Assembly (NCBI GenBank): GCA_947243795.1
Contig: OX365934.1
Span: 868,001 to 932,000 of the forward strand
Direction: 5' to 3'
Source of the DNA: Saccharomyces uvarum
Taxonomy: Eukaryota > Ascomycota > Saccharomycetes > Saccharomycetales > Saccharomycetaceae
Length of the DNA: 64,000 nt
The notes under the pieces are model-generated. The model searched no databases and was not told where the DNA came from. It worked only from the letters and a program-made list of their open reading frames with translations. Position 1 is the stretch's first letter; every line of letters starts with the position of its first letter. The position numbers and the translations under genes are program-made. Below are positions 60,738-64,000 of the stretch, piece by piece.

Positions 60738-63701
60738 TCATTTGTTTTCAGCGGTTAAAGCGGCCACTTCAGCTCTCAACATTAATCTACCAGATAATAT
60801 GTCACCAATCTTATTGAACTCAGCCCAATGAACCTCATGACCCTTTCTCAATTCAACATCGGTTTCGTTTTCCCATAGGTTAGCAATTGGCTTGAAGGAG
60901 ACATGAGAACCATTAACGCAGATAACAGCAGCAGAGTCATCTTCGTGTTCAACTGTTGGCACCTTTTCACCGTGGGTATCGAATTTGAATCTCAGAACCT
61001 TTGCATCAGTGTTGGGAGAAGCTTCGTTCTTCTTGTTCCATTGTTCAATGAATTTAATACATTTAACAGCGAATCTAGAAGCAGTGACACGATCCTTGGA
61101 TGATGGAACACCACCTTGTTGAACATGACCTGGGATGGCAGTTCTGACACCAAACTTACCCTTGCTTGATTCAGAAATAATGTCAGCAAGTAACTCTGTA
61201 CTATATACGCTAGAAGCTTGCTCATTTCTGACCAATAGCTTACCGTTTCTGTTTTCACCTTTATCGTGACGGAAGTTTTCTTGTAGTAAAGTTATGTCCT
61301 CTCTGATGGAAGCTAAGTCGATCTTCTTTTCTGGAGTGTACACGGAAACAGCACCGGTAATCAAACCAGTGAAAGAAGCAATGTAACCTGAATGACCACC
61401 TTGAACCTCGCAAACAAAAACTCTTCTTCTTGTAGCAGAAGCACTTTGCTTAATGTCGTCAGTGTAGTTAACCAATGCGTTCAAGCAGGTATCAACACCT
61501 AGTGAGTATTCAGTACCTGGAACATTATTGGAAACAGTAGCTGGGATCAAGCACATTGGGATGTTGAAGATTGGGTGTTGGGCTCTACCATCGCGTAATT
61601 GTTTCAAAGATTTGAAACCTTCGAAACCACCAAGGATGATTAAACCATCTAACTTGTTCTTTTGGAAGTAGTAAGCAATGGTACCTAAATCTTCTGAGGC
61701 AACAGATCTGTTGGTACCAATCTCGGAACCACCCAAGTTGTGCCAGTTTTCGACATCAATCCATGATAATTCTTTGACTTCACCAGTTTGAATCAACCCA
61801 CTGAAACCGTTCATGATAGCGTATGGTTTGTGGCCGTGAGACAAACAGTATAGAGTGGCAGCACGAGTAGCAGCATTCAAAGCAGCAGATGGAGCACCAA
61901 CGTGGACAACACCAATATTTAGTCTGTCGGAGACAGGTAACAATTCAGAACCATCATCCTTGACGGTGGTAGACAAGAAGTTTTCGTATAGTTCAATAAA
62001 TTCGGTATCTCTTAAAGAGATTGCTTTATCAAAATCTTTGCTTTCAATAGCAGTGGCGACAGATTTAGTTAATTTAACAGACTCAACCAATGGCATTCTG
62101 ATAATCTTGTTTTCCAAAATACCGATCAATGGAGAAGGAGTTTCTGGAGTGAAATCTAAGACAGCCTTAACAGCGTCAACACCTTGCAAAGTAGCCAACC
62201 ATCTGTCATGAGCAACAGCAGTACCACCTCTTTGGACATGACCTAGAATGGTGACTTTAGTGTCTAATCCTAAATCAACTAAGGCATCCTTAACATCGTT
62301 GGCAGTGACTGGGTTCAATTGATCATCCAAGGCACCTTCGGCGACAATGATCGTGTTGTTTCTTCTACCCTTGCTTCTATGTCTTTGGCAAACTTCTTGT
62401 AATTCTTCTTGCCATTTACCGTGAGGAACAGCTCTTTCAGGAATGAAAATATAGTCGGCACCAGTGGCAATACCAGCCATTAAGGCCAACCAACCACAAT
62501 GTCTACCCATAACTTCGACAACGAAAGCACGAGAGTGAGATTTAGCGGTAGCATCGATGTAGTCGACCATTTCACAGATTCTTTCCAAGGCGGAATAAGC
62601 ACCAATGGTAGAGTCGGTACCAGACATATCGTTATCAATAGAACCAACAAGACCAACAATGGATAAGTTCTTGAATGGAGCAACTTCTTCTTCAGTGAAT
62701 CTGCCTTCAGCAACCAATTCTTCGACTAAAGATGGCCATTCGTGTCTAAATAGATCGGCACCGGTCAAAGAACCATCACCACCGCAAACAATCAAAGCAT
62801 CGATACCTTGGGAAATCAAATTGCCTGCTGCTTGTCTACGACCTTCACGTTTTTTGAATTCCATGGAACGAGCAGTACCAATCAAAGTACCACCTTCACT
62901 TAACCAACCTCTAACGTCTTCCCAGGCCATTTTCTTCAAGTATTTACCACCTCTTAGTAGACCTTCGTAACCTTCATAAACGGCGAAGACATCACAACCG
63001 AAATGAATACCTGTACGAACAACGGCACGAACGGCAGCGTTCATACCTGGAGAATCACCACCAGAAGTCATGACAGCGATCTTCTTCTTCTTTTGGGAAG
63101 AGCCCAATGTTTGTCTCAATAGATCTGAAGCATCAGAAGAGGCTTTAGAAAGGATTTCATCTTCAGAAGTGGCTTCCAAGAAAGCGTCCTTAGAAGTTGG
63201 AGCAGAATCAGTAGCGTTAGCCAAGCCTGAGAAAGTAATATTGTTACCCATTGGATCTTTCAAGAATACTAAAGTGTCAGACAATTTTTCGGCTTGTTTT
63301 GGGAATTGTTCGACAATTTTGTTCAAGTCAGTAGAGAAATAAGTGATTGTGGCAGTTTCATTTGTGTCGAAAGTTTCATCAATTGGGGCAGCCATCACTA
63401 AACGTATCTTCAACAAAGCACCTTGACTTTGAGCCTTGTTAGAGGCCTCTTGTTGTGGTATACGGAAACCAGAAGCATCCACTTCACTTAGCTTGAAAGA
63501 TTCTAACCAAACTTCTCTCAAGGAATCTTGAGAAGTACCTGAAGATAAGAGGCTGTTTTCACCATGTTTGAATTTGTTAAAATCTTTGACGGTGGCAAAG
63601 CCCAAAGTGTGGTAGAAGTGAATGGTCTTCTTGAAAAGAGCTTCATCATTGGTGATGATAGATCTGAATGCAACACCGTAACAAGAATCTTGAGATTGCA
63701 T
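60738..63701 (-). CDS. PFK1: 6-phosphofructokinase alpha subunit
   Basis: A 987-residue alpha subunit of the hetero-octameric phosphofructokinase that commits fructose-6-phosphate to glycolysis; its partner is Pfk2. An N-terminal glyoxalase-like regulatory domain of about 200 residues is followed by two tandem PFK halves. The first has GGDSPG at residues 214-219 and the catalytic SIDNDMSGTDSTIGAYSAL block; the second half, from about residue 580 (LNIGVVHVGAPSAALNAATRAA), is the allosteric half with altered site residues, typical for fungal enzymes. Length equals the S. cerevisiae protein, and it is one of the most conserved in the window. Codon use is strongly biased, fitting high expression. 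Confidence 0.98.
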   Translation of the reverse strand: MQSQDSCYGVAFRSIITNDEALFKKTIHFYHTLGFATVKDFNKFKHGENSLLSSGTSQDSLREVWLESFKLSEVDASGFRIPQQEASNKAQSQGALLKIRLVMAAPIDETFDTNETATITYFSTDLNKIVEQFPKQAEKLSDTLVFLKDPMGNNITFSGLANATDSAPTSKDAFLEATSEDEILSKASSDASDLLRQTLGSSQKKKKIAVMTSGGDSPGMNAAVRAVVRTGIHFGCDVFAVYEGYEGLLRGGKYLKKMAWEDVRGWLSEGGTLIGTARSMEFKKREGRRQAAGNLISQGIDALIVCGGDGSLTGADLFRHEWPSLVEELVAEGRFTEEEVAPFKNLSIVGLVGSIDNDMSGTDSTIGAYSALERICEMVDYIDATAKSHSRAFVVEVMGRHCGWLALMAGIATGADYIFIPERAVPHGKWQEELQEVCQRHRSKGRRNNTIIVAEGALDDQLNPVTANDVKDALVDLGLDTKVTILGHVQRGGTAVAHDRWLATLQGVDAVKAVLDFTPETPSPLIGILENKIIRMPLVESVKLTKSVATAIESKDFDKAISLRDTEFIELYENFLSTTVKDDGSELLPVSDRLNIGVVHVGAPSAALNAATRAATLYCLSHGHKPYAIMNGFSGLIQTGEVKELSWIDVENWHNLGGSEIGTNRSVASEDLGTIAYYFQKNKLDGLIILGGFEGFKSLKQLRDGRAQHPIFNIPMCLIPATVSNNVPGTEYSLGVDTCLNALVNYTDDIKQSASATRRRVFVCEVQGGHSGYIASFTGLITGAVSVYTPEKKIDLASIREDITLLQENFRHDKGENRNGKLLVRNEQASSVYSTELLADIISESSKGKFGVRTAIPGHVQQGGVPSSKDRVTASRFAVKCIKFIEQWNKKNEASPNTDAKVLRFKFDTHGEKVPTVEHEDDSAAVICVNGSHVSFKPIANLWENETDVELRKGHEVHWAEFNKIGDILSGRLMLRAEVAALTAENK

Positions 63702-64000
63702 ATTTGTTAATTGTTTCGTTTCAGATTATTTTAAATAAAATCTTCCCAGATAGTACTAAAATGAGGTAATTTGTCTAATATCTGTTTTGACTATGTCGAA
63801 ATAAAAAATAGAAAAAATTTTTCCTCCCTATATCGTTGTTCTTTCTTCAAATTCGTTTATCGTTTATGTACTAGGCGAAACTTGAGTAGACGACAATCCA
63901 AATAGAATTAACAGGCTTTTGTTGGTAGAAAACAATAATATCCTTTAGATATATCAGGTTTAAAGAGAAATTAAGAATCAAAGTCAAAAAAATAAAAATA
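63702..64000. promoter_or_regulatory. PFK1 promoter and leader (cut by window edge)
   Basis: Upstream sequence of PFK1 to the right edge, rich in A and T, with CTTCC/TTCCTCC-like pyrimidine blocks near 63819-63830 that could be Gcr1-type sites. No confident TATA or Rap1 site is seen within the 299 bp available. Confidence 0.4.

Overview
The window is nuclear DNA from a budding yeast of the genus Saccharomyces. Gene order matches, as I recall it, S. cerevisiae chromosome VII right arm from ADE3 (YGR204W) to PFK1 (YGR240C), with the same orientations. Protein lengths are close to the S. cerevisiae ones, but residues differ often: PFK1 and CRM1 only a little, PET54, PEX21 and TOS2 a lot. That points to a sister species (the S. 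kudriavzevii / arboricola / uvarum / eubayanus range is plausible) rather than S. cerevisiae. I cannot name the species from sequence alone. Both recognised introns use yeast signals (TACTAAC branch points), and the tRNA and U5 snRNA genes are typical of the genus.

Layout. 1-9 kb: ADE3 (3' end), TDA10, MVB12, CIR1, SER2, TRX2, YGR210C, ZPR1. 9-17 kb: SLI1, RTA1, RPS0A (intron), RSM27, GPI1. 17-27 kb: the large calcium channel gene CCH1, a tRNA-Gly(GCC) gene and the exportin gene CRM1. 27-34 kb: MRPL9, TOS2, the U5 snRNA gene, PET54, HSV2. 35-41 kb: AMA1 (meiotic intron), DIE2, SMI1. 41-48 kb: BNS1, PHB2, NAS6, PHO81. 49-64 kb: YHB1, MIC26, SPG1, YGR237C, KEL2, PEX21, PFK1. Genes are unlinked in function, as usual in yeast; divergent promoters and tightly packed convergent 3' ends dominate. 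I recognise no transposon, solo LTR, CRISPR or other mobile element.

Most notable: (1) a GC-rich, strongly self-complementary block of about 290 bp (12461-12750) between the Rap1 sites and the start codon of RPS0A, with a perfect 12-bp helix and several further hairpins, explained by no feature I know; (2) absence of the AZR1 transporter gene that S. cerevisiae carries between HSV2 and AMA1; (3) a U5 snRNA gene followed by an AGNN-capped hairpin of the Rnt1 substrate type; (4) the AMA1 intron with a non-standard 5' splice site and a near-match to the Mer1 enhancer; (5) heat-shock and Tbf1-type motifs upstream of ZPR1; (6) a 27-nt alternating purine-pyrimidine tract between KEL2 and PEX21. I found no convincing new multi-gene system.

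Start codons were checked base by base. For SLI1, RSM27, GPI1, TOS2, PET54, AMA1, PHB2 and PEX21 the longest open frame runs upstream only through non-ATG codons, so the first in-frame ATG was used.
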